A DNA stretch of 64,000 bases from Mixophyes australis (taxonomy: Eukaryota; Chordata; Amphibia; Anura; Limnodynastidae), in assembly GCA_036250195.1 (NCBI GenBank), contig JAVHZZ010000003.1, positions 294,659,065 to 294,723,064 of the forward strand. The letters are read 5' to 3'. The stretch's first letter is position 1. Every line of letters begins with the position of its first letter. The notes beneath the pieces are model-generated. The model made no database searches and had not been told where the DNA came from. It worked only from the letters and a program-made list of their open reading frames with translations. The translations under genes were made by a program, and so were the position numbers. Below are positions 35,940 through 47,287 of the stretch, in pieces.

Positions 35940-38420
35940 ATCTTGCATAGAACAATGGGTCAAGTTGGGAGTCATATTTTGAAACAAGTGAAGAGATTTA
36001 TGTTGGTGCAGTTTTGTTTATGAACAAAACTTGGAATGTTTTCTTGATTTCTGTGACAGTATTTCAATACAGATTGGATGTGGGAAAGAATGTACATTTC
36101 AGAGACAAAGATGACACCTAAGCAATGAGCTATATGGGTAGGCGTCATTGTCATGCTGTCAACAGAAATAGAGATGTCAATTAGGTAGCCTGGTGAGAAT
36201 ATTATTATAATATTCCTATTAATATATTAATATTATGAAAGACTGATTTTGAGTTTGGTGAGAAGATGAAACGACAGAAAAACATTTAGTCATGTAAGCC
36301 AACACAGCTGGTGAGAAATCCAGAGAAAATACATAAATTTGGATATCATCCACATAGAAATGAAACTGAAATCCAAAGGAGATTATTAGATTTCCAAGAG
36401 AAGTGGTATAAATATAGTTAAGCAGGGGGCCAAGGACAGAACCTTATGATACACCAACAGAGATAAGAAGCAGAGAGGAGGTAGAAAAAACACTGAAAGA
36501 TTGCTTTAGAAAGTTGGATGAGAATCAGAATAGGACAGTGCCCTGAAGACCTAGTGAATGTAGTCTTTGTATGAGACTGATCAACTGTAAAATGCAGCAG
36601 AGAGGTCCAGGAGAGTTAGAAGTAGAGTAATTATTATAAATTTTTATTTATAGGGTGCCACTAGGTGTCCGTAGCGCCATACAGGGACAAACAAAATTAC
36701 AATACGAGGTGAGACAGCACAGTACAGTAAACAATAAGCATACTAACTCAGTAAGCTCAAAGCACAGCTAGAGAGCCCGGGGTAGGGGAGAGGAAGATCC
36801 GCATATGACGGAGCCCAAGAGGGACGGCGTGGATGACAGGGAGACCCCCAGAGGGGAGAGGAGGGAGCGAGAGGGGACGGGGGGAAGAGGGTCCTCCAAG
36901 AGGAGTGCTAGGTAGCTGGAGAGCAGAGTTTAAAGTGGTGAAGACAGGAGGAGAGATGACCCTGCTCAAAGGAGCGTAGAGTAATGACCTTTAGATTTAG
37001 CAGTAATTACACTGACCAACAAAAGTCAGGGCAGTCTCTATGGAGTATTAGGAACAAAAGCCTGATTGAAGAATGTTCATTAGGTTGTGTGAGGAAAGAG
37101 TGTGTGAGGTGTAAGCAAGCCTCTCAAGAAGCTTGAAGGTGCATGGAATATGAAAGATTGGATGGTAATCTGCAAGAGTTTCAGTTAGAATAATTTTCTT
37201 TTCAGAATAGGAATAATCACAGCATGCTTTAATAATTATGGAAATATGCCATTGTAGAGACATTGCAGATTTTAAATACAGCTGAGATGAGATAGGAATC
37301 TGATCAGTGAGGTATAAAGTCATGTGGACAGGTAGTAGAGTAGGAAGAGAAGGAAAGAGCAAATATGTAATGTTCATTTATGAGCTCAAATGAAGAGAAG
37401 CTGCCAGAGAGTGCAGGAAAAAGATATTGGACATTGATGGTAGTCAGAAGAGTTGGTTTGGGAGAGACTGAAAGTATGTTTGTTTTGCAATGTCCAGAGG
37501 AAGTCATTATAAGTAAAACACTTCAGTCAATGTTGCTCTACTTTGCGAGAGAGATTTTGAAGGCATTGTGTTTCTTCAGTGTGCCATGGCTAAGACTGTG
37601 TTCAAGGCAGAGATTAAATATTAATTGGAACCACTTAATCAGGGGCTGTTTCTGTAGTTTGGTTAAGATATGTGCCAGATCAGGAGAGGAGAATGTAGGG
37701 ATTGGGGAGAGAAGTTGAAGCAAAAATGTGAAAAGATATTGAAAATTAGATTTCTGTAGGTATAAGGAGTCTTGGTAGGGTTCGACAGCAGAGAGATTAA
37801 AGTACTGGAGAAGAGCTTGCTGATGATAAGGTGAATATTCTTTTGAGAGAGGAAAGGAGTTTTAGAGAAATCAGAAACTAAATATAATATAGAGAACACA
37901 AGATCAAGGCAGTGGTCATCCTGGGAAGTATAAGAGTCAGTTCACTGGGAGAGACCAAGAAAGTAGATAAAAGATAGTACGTTGGAGGCACAAAGATATT
38001 GTGGATAATAAATTGGGAGGTTGAAATCAGCTAAAATGACGGTCTGGATGACAGAGAATAGGAAATGAGGGAACCAGGCTAAAAATTGTTCAACAAACTG
38101 CTGTGATATTCTGGGTACACATATAACAGAACTGAGAAGCCTGGGGAAAAGTTCCAATATTACTTCTTTATCTGCTTCCAGGCCTAGAGGTATGAGTGAA
38201 GTGGAGACCACCATGTGATAGGGTTGAAGGTAAAGCCATGCCTGATTAAATGAGCCATATTTCTTTTAATACCAGACAATTGAAGTCTTTTGAGAGGAAG
38301 AGGTCATGAATGGAGGTTAGTTTGTTACAAGCTGAGGTTGTGTTCCATATTGTGCATATATAAAGTATTTTGAAAGAGATCAAAGACAGGATATATGTTT
38401 GAGGTTTTTTGGATTTCTAT
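35940..38420 (-). pseudogene. Decayed L2-like LINE ORF2 (endonuclease and RT), minus strand
   Basis: Fragments in several frames follow ORF2 order on the minus strand. First comes an endonuclease segment with ILADFNLP (about 38030). Next is an RT entry region with LADYHPI...KLLERLAYT and QSGF (37048-37377). The RT core has DLSAAF (about 36610) and an [10 protein letters not shown] catalytic box (about 36330), then a thumb-like segment with SVDSMTMTPTHIAHCLGVIF (about 36140). Many stops and shifts separate them. A younger L2 3' end is inserted at 36632-36975. The borders are approximate. Confidence 0.75.
36632..36975 (-). mobile_element. Nested L2-like LINE 3' end with 10-bp target duplication
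   Basis: A 344-bp LINE 3' UTR (minus strand) with gagcagggtcatct, ending tgtatggcgctacggac...ggcaccctataaataaaaatttataataat. It is flanked by identical GTAGAGTAAT at 36622-36631 and 36976-36985. It interrupts the older ORF2 remnant between its DLSAAF box and the upstream RT region. Confidence 0.85.
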
Positions 38421-38457
38421 AGTGTTCTAAATGAAAATGGCAAAGTATGCAAGATGA

Positions 38458-38473
38458 GGGGGGGGGGGGGGGG
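38458..38473 (+). repeat. Homopolymer of 16 G
   Basis: An uninterrupted G run just upstream of a TATATAT stretch. Confidence 0.85.
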
Positions 38474-39560
38474 TGTATATATTTGGTCATATACCACCAG
38501 TTACATGAAACAGGATGACTGTAAGATGTACAAGCTATTATTTTCTGGTGCCAGGTTGAGGATATGATAGATAAGGTGTGAATAAAAGGGAATGGTTCCT
38601 GACTAAATTAGAGGTGAATGGAATAGTGAAGGGGTAATATGGATAGGGGGTGTGATGCAGAGGTAATGAAGGATATTATAGTTCTAAGGACAATGTAATT
38701 GAAGATTAGTAATAAAAATAGTGTGTGAAAGGAAACTAGGGCAAGTAAACTACGGAAATAGAGAGAGAAAAAAAAGAAAAGAACCAAATTACTTTGTCCA
38801 GGGCAGTGAGTTAAGAAGTCTAGTATTAGGCTGTAGCAGATCCAGATTGCTTCTGGTTGTCTTTAGATGTTGTTCACTGTTCCACTGCGTTGTTTACCTG
38901 TGATTTTCCTTCACTTTGTTAGCAAATAGCTCAGTTCAGGAAATTACAAACACATCTCCCACCCAACCTCTCCCTCAACTCACTATTATATATACAGATA
39001 TAGGGAGATATTTAATTAGGGACGTTATGTATGCGGTTTGTAAACTGCCACACATCGGATATGGATTTTCAGATCCAAACTGCAGGATTTACTATTACAG
39101 TTCAGGCTGTTTTGGTCTAACCACATGATAAAGCTAAAAAAAAGCTTTAAAATATCATGGGTTTTACCTCTTTCATTTGCAACAAGCCCAGTGCTACTGA
39201 GCATTGGGACCATTCCTCTAGCAGGGGAGCCAAAAAATGATAGGAGCACCGCACTGATTACGGTGAGTAGTATTTTGTCAACTGTTAATAATTCAGCATG
39301 CATCTGTATTTACGGTCCTTAATGAGTCAGACCCTCTATGTTTATAACACTGTAGATAGAGTGTGCAGAGTCAGACACACACTGAGAGGTGCAGCATACT
39401 CTGGAATATAGGCTTCTCAAAATTCACACATTATTCCTTTCTTTTTAGAATGCGCAAAAAGCAAGAATAATATATGACGTTTCAGGATCACTGTCCCATC
39501 ATCAGATATTTGTGGAGCCAGATACTCAAGTTTGCTGCCATTCTCTGTGTGTGTATCTAT
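38474..39560. other. Non-coding DNA, nothing recognised
   Basis: No supported elements or coding frames. Confidence 0.4.
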
Positions 39561-39570
39561 AAAGATTGAT

Positions 39571-39914
39571 GCAGCACGGTGGCTAAGTGGCTAGCACTTC
39601 TGCCTCACAGCGCTGGGGTCATGAGTTCAATTCTCGACCATGGTCTTATCTGTGTGGAGTTTGTATGTTCTCCCCGTGTTTACGTGGGTTTCCTCCGGGT
39701 GCTCCGGTTTCCTCCCACACTACAAAAAAATATACTAGTAGGTTAATTGGCTGCTTTCAAAATTGACCCTGCTCGCTCTCTGTCTGTGTTTGTGTGTGTG
39801 TTAGGGAATTTAGACTGTAAGCTCCAATGGGGCAGGGACTGATGTGAGTGAGTTCTCTGTACAGCACTGCGGAATCAGTGGCGCTATATAAATAAATGGT
39901 GATGATGATGATTG
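39571..39914 (+). mobile_element. tRNA-derived SINE, second copy
   Basis: Same head (gcacggtggctaagtggctagc), B-box-like gagttcaattctcga, body and 3' tail (tgtacagcactgcggaatcagtggcgctatataaata) as 27173-27511, ending in (GAT)n. A short repeat gattgatg flanks it on both sides (about 39564 and 39910) and may be the target duplication. Confidence 0.82.
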
Positions 39915-40883
39915 ATGGATTCAGCGATGTTTCACCTGAGAAGCTTAGCACTGGCAGACAGTGTAACAGCATTCTGATTTGTATCAGTACAGTATGCAAC
40001 ACAGTATATAAAATATAACAAGTTAAATGAGTATTCCAAAATCTATGGTGACAGATATGAACATGCTGCATGCTGTGAATTGCCGTTCATACACAAATGT
40101 TTGATCATCCATTTTAATGAGGTTTCCAGCATGTGCACTACATGCAGAAACCCCACTGAAATGAATGGAAGAAGCTCCACTAAATCTTTACGAAGATACC
40201 AACCCCATTATAGTAATATAATATAAATAAGTAAATGAGACACTGATACAAGGGTTAACTTTTTTTTTTACTTTAATAGGAGACTCCCCAAAATACCCTT
40301 GTTAACCAATTTATTATAAATCTTCTTTTTTCTTTCTCCAATCTTCTTGTAATTTAATGAGAAGGTTGAAATCCATTATGAAATAAGTAAATAAAAAACA
40401 TTATATGATGCAACTTCGCTATGAATGACCACCACATAATGACATTGAACTGAAATAACATGGACAAGCTTTCACCACTTAGCAAGTCACATGTGGCTGA
40501 AATCAGTTTACTATCATTCTGTGGCAGTAATGTTAATGAGCAGTTCTCGTTGTGCATTAGTGTTTATTTAATCTTTATAAAGTGTTAAAAGAGTGATTTG
40601 GGTTTTGAGTTTTATATCAGTAAGTTGGATTTACCCCTTGTGTCAGCGTTTTATTTACTTATTATATATTAGTATAATGGGGGAAGTGACCCCAATCCCA
40701 TTATCTGTGACCTCTGAGATGACAAAGCTGTCACTCCTGGGCCCTAATTTATATATTTTACCCCGGTACACGCATCCTAGGGATTCCGGGAAGAGCCCCA
40801 GCACTTCTCAGCCTGTGGCTTGTTGCCTTTTGGAGAAGGTAGTCACACTGATTTTTTTTTTTGTGTCCCCCTCTCCTGAGAGA
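39915..40883. other. Non-coding DNA, nothing recognised
   Basis: No supported elements. Confidence 0.4.
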
Positions 40884-40891
40884 CTATAGAC

Positions 40892-41039
40892 TAGGCCTGT
40901 CCAACCTGCGGCCCTCCAGGTGTTGTGAAACTACAAGCTCCAGCATGCTTTGCCAGTAGACAACCTGTTGATAGCTAGAAGAGCATGCTGGGACTTGTAG
41001 TTTCACAACATCTGGAGGGCCGCAGGTTGGACAGGCCTG
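40892..41039. mobile_element. hAT MITE, 148 bp, with exact 8-bp duplication
   Basis: Inverted ends of about 60 bp: TAGGCCTGTCCAACCTGCGG and its inverse, continuing through ccctccaggtgttgtgaaactacaagctccagcatgc. The flanks are identical CTATAGAC at 40884-40891 and 41040-41047. The short arm-to-arm spacer means nearly the whole element folds into a hairpin. It has no coding capacity. Confidence 0.92.
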
Positions 41040-41047
41040 CTATAGAC

Positions 41048-42015
41048 CCATGCTGACAGGGCTGGATCTGGTACACATTACTAGATTGATTGCTTCAATC
41101 TGACATCTGGTGGTAGGAAAAAGGTACTACATGTAAAAAAAATTGTTAATTGAGATTTAACACTTTGGGAAAATCACTTTATTCTAAGAGATGTGTTTGC
41201 AAAAAACATTATGGTAGGCTATATGAATGGTAGCATGATGTGCCTGGTGTCAATTTTACACTAGCTACATCTGCATATTCTTTTCACAGGTATATTTAGT
41301 TAAGCATAGTGATCCATTTCCTTCTTTGTTACTGCAGCTACTGTCAAAAGTAATGTTTAATAACCAGGCCAGCTTAATGGAATGCAGACTGGAAATGTAT
41401 GGTTTTAAAGAGGATGTCCCAAGATTACCACGTAGTACACTTAAATAATATAAAATCGCCGTCAAATGTATACCTCTACTCATACCTAACTTCATTGGTT
41501 ATGATGTAGTCAAGTTGACAGTTATGCACAGGAGGAAAGTATCAAGTGACAACCTGCAGAAATCAGTCAACATATTAATACAGAGTATACCTTAAAACGC
41601 ATATTGAAATGCATTGGTCAGTTTAGTACAATCAGGAACTCTACTTACCAGTGAGTGATCTCCCCAGAAAAGACCACCTTTGATGTGTTAAAACCTGGAA
41701 TTTTATGTCAGCAGCATATATATGTTTCAGATTTTCTACATGCAATATTTCTACTACATTCAAATTTGGCAACAAACAATCTTATTTAAAGGTGTCTGTT
41801 ACAATATCACACTATCTTTGTTTTTGTTTTTTTACTTTTGAGGATAAATGAGATAAGCAAAGACTTCATATACTACTTCATATATCAGTGCAAGTGATTG
41901 TTAGATGCACATATGGGACCTGATACATTAAGACACGCAAAACAAATGTATTGTGCATTTTTTTAAAACACCCCTCCCCATCCCCCTTCTGAAGTTGTAT
42001 ACTGTAGTAAAGGTC
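41048..42015. other. Non-coding DNA, nothing recognised
   Basis: No supported elements. Confidence 0.4.
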
Positions 42016-42019
42016 TGTG

Positions 42020-42764
42020 TCACGGCTGCGGCAGTGCCCTGAATCGGCGCGTCTTTCTGCCTTCTATTCAGCCGCGTCCCGGCCATCACTATGATGACCG
42101 GGATGTCACACCCCTCACCCCCCCCCCCACACACACACATTTTGCACATTTTTGACAGCGCCACATGTCCCGGGATGTGGGGCAGCTGGGCACTGATTTA
42201 TTAGTATAATCATTAATTAGGCAGCCTCTGTGGCCTATTATGATGCTGCCTTTTCCCCCTTTTTTATTGGTTACTAGGGGTATTTTAGGCAGGGAGCCTA
42301 CCTTTTATAGCATTAGTGTGCTGCACAGGTTGCTAACCTGCTGTTGGATACTTTCTTATCCTTAGATTGTTAACCCGTTGTGACCCTTGGCTTGTTTATT
42401 GGACTCTGCTACTATGCTTGAGCCCCTTTGACCTTTGCCTATTTTCTGGATTCCTCTTTTTGCTGCCGGTACCGACCTCTGGCCTATTTTACAACCTTCC
42501 TTGCTTGCTTCTGACCCTTGACCATGGCCTGTCCCGGATATCAGCCTCCAGTATTCCATTTGCATCCACCCTGCACCGCGGTTATATTGATAAGCCTTTA
42601 CTACCCTAGAGCCCAAGTCCTAGGGGCAACTGAATACCTCCGAACAACAACAGTTCTACGGGAAAAGTGGCTGCTAAAGGTGAAAACATCTAATAGCTTG
42701 GTTCTAAAGACTCATCTACTAGCCATGGTCATAACAGTCTACAAACATAATCAGGGCATGACAG
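42020..42764 (+). repeat. Possible solo LTR (TGTCACGG ... GCATGACA)
   Basis: Begins TGTCACGGCTG and ends GGGCATGACA, tips like those of the gypsy LTRs. A pyrimidine-rich body with many TGACC/TTGCC steps suits a gypsy-like LTR. I see no duplicated flanks and no internal sequence, so this is tentative. It adjoins the DIRS-like remnant at 42780. Confidence 0.4.
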
Positions 42765-42779
42765 AGATACATCATTAGC

Positions 42780-44400
42780 CACAGACACTACAGCTTTAAA
42801 TTTAACCCAGTCAAAGTGCGATAATGCATCAGCAATAGTATTAACCGCCCCAGGAACATGTCTAACCTTAAAATAAACATTGAGAAACAAACGTTTAGGA
42901 CCAAGAGTCTAAACACCAGATCACTATGCTCTTGTTCTGTAAACAATGCCCCTACAATTCTACTGCCAATACAATTGGTAATACTTCTAAAAGTAGCATG
43001 TTCTTTGTGAGCCCTCCCCAAGCCAATCATGGGGCCAAGGAGCAGTGCACCATTCACAATAGTGGTAAGCCCCGAAGCTGGCAGACCCAGCAGCGTCAGT
43101 AAACAGTTGGGTGTTCCCGTTACTTGTGGGATGAGGAACTCACAAACAAACCCCATTGAAGAGAAAATCTGTCACAGTGACAATCCTCTCTCCAGACGAC
43201 CTTATAAAATGATGACCTTTGACAATACCAGCTATAGCCCTCTCAAGCATCAGACAAAATATCCTCTCCATCAGGATCACATGACATGCACAATTCAGTA
43301 GCCCCAACAGAGACTGAACCTGTTTTAGTATGACTTTGCTAACCCTTGCAAACAAATCTAGTATTTCAACAACTTAGCTTCCATGTCTGCCATCAACCAG
43401 TAACAACCCATCTGTGTGTCATTTCTGCCTCCGAATAGGACACCTTGACCTTTCATGACCTCAGTTTACTCTACTGCAACTGGCACACCATGTACCGTAA
43501 ACAAGGCCTGCGCTGAAAACAAAACTTCCTGACATCGAACCCTCCTGGACTTACCAACAAATAATCATCCTGATCCATACCCCATAACTAAGTTCAAAGC
43601 CTCCTCAAAAGACTGATACACTACCCTGCAGACATCCCCATCAATTGAGTCATTCACAGATTGCCCAGGAGACAAATGTTGAATCAAATGCAACTTACCC
43701 AGGTTCCCTTTTGGCACTACCCCCTCCGGGGACAGAATCAAACCAGGTAGAGGAGGGTAGGGGAATGGGCCAAACATTCTACCCAGCCGATATTAGCAAG
43801 CCAGTTTGTCATTAACTGGACCAACCTTAGATTACAGGGAGAGCCACGCCAAATGTTCCCATAAATAGGCAGCCGGAAACCCTTGAAAAATCCCTCATTC
43901 AAAAACTGAGCTGCATGTCTATGTGGACACCAGCCCAACCACTTAGATACCTTCTTCAAAACCACTGCCGAAAATCATTAGGGGGCGCCCAGACCCAGAG
44001 CACTCAGTAGCTGGCTGACCCATGCACCTTTAACAAACCCTTCATGAGTGACCACCCTCACACCTGGAATAAGCATGCCTAAAACGACAGACAGAGCCTC
44101 TATCACCAATTGCAATGCCCACTGTAAAAGGCAAAGCATTTTCCTCTGGAAGGAAATAATGTGTCAGGCTTCTCTTCACCTGTATGTACCTGGAAACCTC
44201 TTTCTCTGGCACACTAGCTCTATGCTGCATAACCTCTAACCACACCTCAACATCCTTGCAGCCAAACACCATCCTGATTTTTATGACAGGTATTGTCATA
44301 CTTCCTCCACATATCGCCCTTGGACCTCATGTACATCCATTGAATCAGATAAATGTAACGTTCATGTGCTCATCAGGCCTGGTCTCTAAATAACAAATGG
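42780..44400 (-). pseudogene. DIRS-like retroelement remnant (Gag, RT, RNase H)
   Basis: Minus-strand fragments in different frames. First is a Gag tail with FRHAYSRCEGGHS (44299-44042), resembling the Cys/His motif of DIRS Gag. Next is a pol entry segment (43965-43738: SKWLGWCPHR...FFKGFRLPI). Then comes an RT start (43777-43565) with SPEGVVPKGNLGKLHLIQHLS, SVNDSID and YQSFEEALNLV. Last is an RNase H end with RHVPGAVNTIADALSHF near 42850. The VPK...RLIHHLS and SVNDxI signatures are typical of tyrosine-recombinase (DIRS) elements. The recombinase itself is not seen. Many frameshifts make it clearly dead. Confidence 0.65.
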
Positions 44401-45754
44401 CAAAAAACAACTTCCCATCCAACCAATTCACATAACTTCTAATGCCAATGACATTTCTTCCCCTTAGCAACCAACAGGGCATCCTTGGCCTTACAAGTGA
44501 TGGAGAACATGTCTACATACCGCCTAGTGTGGATCCTGTCTCACAGTCTTCTCTGTATGTCGCTCAGGACCACTGTATTAGCACAGCGCAAAGAAATTTC
44601 TCACCTGCAATGACGTGCGGACCCAACCTCTTACTCCTGGCACCAATGCAGGGACCACCCAGTTTACTGTCCAAGAGAAATATCAGCTTCTGTTCATGCC
44701 CCTAAAGCCGACAGAAAATTCACTCTCTGAAGAAGAGCCACCCTCGTGACTATCCTGCTCAAGCCCAGACTCGAAGAAACACAGATTGCTCCACTCACTC
44801 CAGCCAAACAGCTCGCCGAGGCAACCTAGAGCTGTATAAAGCCACTGAGCCATTTCTAAGAGACTTCCGACCCAGAGCCTGAGATGCCAACCAGCTGCCA
44901 GAACCTCTAAATCAAGAAATCAAACACCCTTCCTTGCCAAGTATATAAATAGCTGCAGCAACAGTGGCACATGGGGCCACAGGAATCGATACTGGATGAC
45001 CAATTCAGGGAAGATCAGGCCTGGCACCAGACGCACCAGGAACCTAATAAGAACCCACAGAGGTCAAGTCGGTAGCCAGCTAAACTCCACAGCCAGCCAG
45101 AGACATAGGGCCAGGAAATGGCGAGGCACAGAACAAACTCAATAGTGTGAGGCCAACTAGGTGGACAGAAAACTCATCTAAAATGGAGGTCCACATTGGA
45201 CCAAATGGAGGGCAGAGGGAACAAGAAATCGAGACGGGGCAATGGAGGTGGAACAGGCAACCCCGGCAAAATTATTGAGGATAGGAGATGCCAGGGGAAA
45301 CTAGGCTAAGGCTAAAAAGAGGCCAACGGCGAGGAGTTAGAAACAGACAGGTTAGGGGGTAGCAGGGCTAACTGGTAAGGATGCATGGGGCCGGCAGAAA
45401 AAATAAATGAACCGGGGCCCAGGCGGTGGAAAGGCAGCCGACAAGGAAATAGGGTGGTGGGGGCAAAGAAACGGGGAAAGCTTGTCAAACAGGAAAAAAT
45501 CAAAGAGGAGTGGGGGAAACCATCTGGAAAGGAGGTGGAACTGAAGCCATAGAGGAACGACCCCAACACAAAAACTGGCCACTGGGGGGTGGCGGAGGGG
45601 AAGTCGGGAAAAGGATAACCTCTGGGAAATAAGGACTGGCTGGAAGGAACATGTAGGCAGAAGGCCCGATGTTAGGATAGGAAGGGGGGTTGGCTGGACG
45701 ATGAAGTGGGGGCCAGGTATTGCCTGGGTGAACGGCATACCAATTGGGTATGCC
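44401..45754. other. Probable flank of the DIRS-like element; no clear coding
   Basis: Likely continuation of the DIRS 5' region. It becomes purine-rich on the + strand after about 45120. Frames such as 45352-46209 (minus, Pro/Ser/Leu-rich, 285 codons) run through both this and the MITE below and look like compositional artefacts. Confidence 0.3.
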
Positions 45755-46095
45755 CAGGGCCAGATTAAGGGAATGGAGGCCCCTGGGCTAAGGGGGCATC
45801 CATTTCCCCGTGAGGGCCCCCCCTCTGATCCGAACCGCAGCCCCCCGGTGAGCCGAGCCACCCCCAGGGCACTTACCTCCTTCTCCTGGCATTGCAGTTC
45901 TTCCCCGGTGCGCTGTACGCTCTTTACCGAGGAGAACTTGTGAGAGTAAGACTCACGAGATCTCCTCAGTAAGGAGACTACAGCGCGCCGGGGAAGGACT
46001 GCAGTGAAAGTGCTCAGCAGCACTTTCAAGGGCCCCCTGGATGCCCGAGGCCCCTGGGCTGTAGCCCAGTTAGCCCTAGGGTTAATCCGGCCCTG
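45755..46095. mobile_element. hAT MITE, 341 bp (CAGGGCCGGATTAA ends)
   Basis: Ends CAGGGCCAGATTAAGGG and CCCTAGGGTTAATCCGGCCCTG are inverted. Flanks GGTATGCC (45747-45754) and AGTATGCT (46096-46103) match at 6 of 8. The interior has gcccctgggct / agcccaggggc and a CpG-rich inverted repeat (gttcttccccggtgcgctgta / tacagcgcgccggggaag). Confidence 0.8.
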
Positions 46096-47285
46096 AGTAT
46101 GCTGTCCCCCCAGCAATGCTAGGAAGATAAATGTGGTGAAGGATATCCTGGGACTAAAGAGAGCAGGGGAGAAGAGGGATGAGTCCAAAGGGGGCAGGGG
46201 CAAGGACAAAGTGGAGGCACCAGTCCACTGGGAGGGTCAGCCCAACAACTGTGTACCAAATATGGGGAAGGACTGTGGGGAGAGCAGCAGGGGAACCTGC
46301 AGGGAGGAAACAGCAGGAAATTCCCTGTTGCTGATCCAAAGTAATGCTTTAGGTGGGGTGGGGGGGGGGGCAATTTGTCCACAGCGCTGGCTGTATCTGA
46401 AGGAGACTGCAGTGTGAGGGGGGACTGAGAGGAGGGGCTATGAGCACTGGGGGGAGGGCAGGCTGTACCAGACATAGAATGGCAAGCAGAGACACCACTC
46501 TTGCTGGTCAACAGATGAAGGGAGATGGAGGGAGTAATAGTAGCAGTGTGGTCTGAGAGCAGGCGCACCATGGCTTTGAGGAGAGAATGTATACAGAAGC
46601 TTCAATGAGGCATCGGGGGCCACACGGGCCTATGAAAAATGCAAGGAACAAGGAAGGGGTAAAGGAAGGGGAAAAAGATAAGGCAGAACAGAGAGGGCAC
46701 AATGAGGAACAAAATAAAAATAAGAAGTTAAAAGCAAGAAGGTATAGCAAAAGCAAAAGAAAGGTACAGAAGACAGAAAAGTTGAAGTGTAAATCAGAAT
46801 GTAGGAATCAAAACGATTATCACAGTTAAGATATTTACCACCACACCACCAGCAGACAACCTATTATAAATTTTCAGTGCCAAGAGAATGAAAGGGAGAA
46901 AGGGAGAGTGATTCACCGCCACCCAAATGTGTCATTTATGGCTACTGATTGGCATCCTAATCAAGCAATCTGATAGGCAAGAAGAACATCAAAATAAGTG
47001 ACCGGGTGGGCGGGGAAAGTTTTAGTGGCATGAGAATTAGATCAGCGTATACTTATCCTTATCAAACCTCCCCAGCTCAGGCCCTCCCCCAACAACCTTA
47101 CTGATTGGCTGACCAACTATAACAACAGACCCAGTAATATTAATTATTGCTTGGCTCAACTTTTCCTTTTCTTTTACACAACCTGGGTGCTTATTTGCCC
47201 TTGAGCCAATTTCTGCCTTCTGCTAATCAAACATGTTAGCTAAAACATGCAAGAGAATAAGTATATATGTCATCACAAAAATACA
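46096..47285. other. Purine-rich non-coding DNA, nothing recognised
   Basis: G-rich and A-rich on the + strand. The Lys/Glu-rich frames (46133-46417, 46587-46829) are explained by composition. Confidence 0.35.
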
Positions 47286-47287
47286 TA

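Noticed and set aside
45352..46209. 285-codon minus-strand frame
   Set aside because: It crosses a MITE (45755-46095), is pyrimidine-rich on its strand, and shows no motif; explained by composition.
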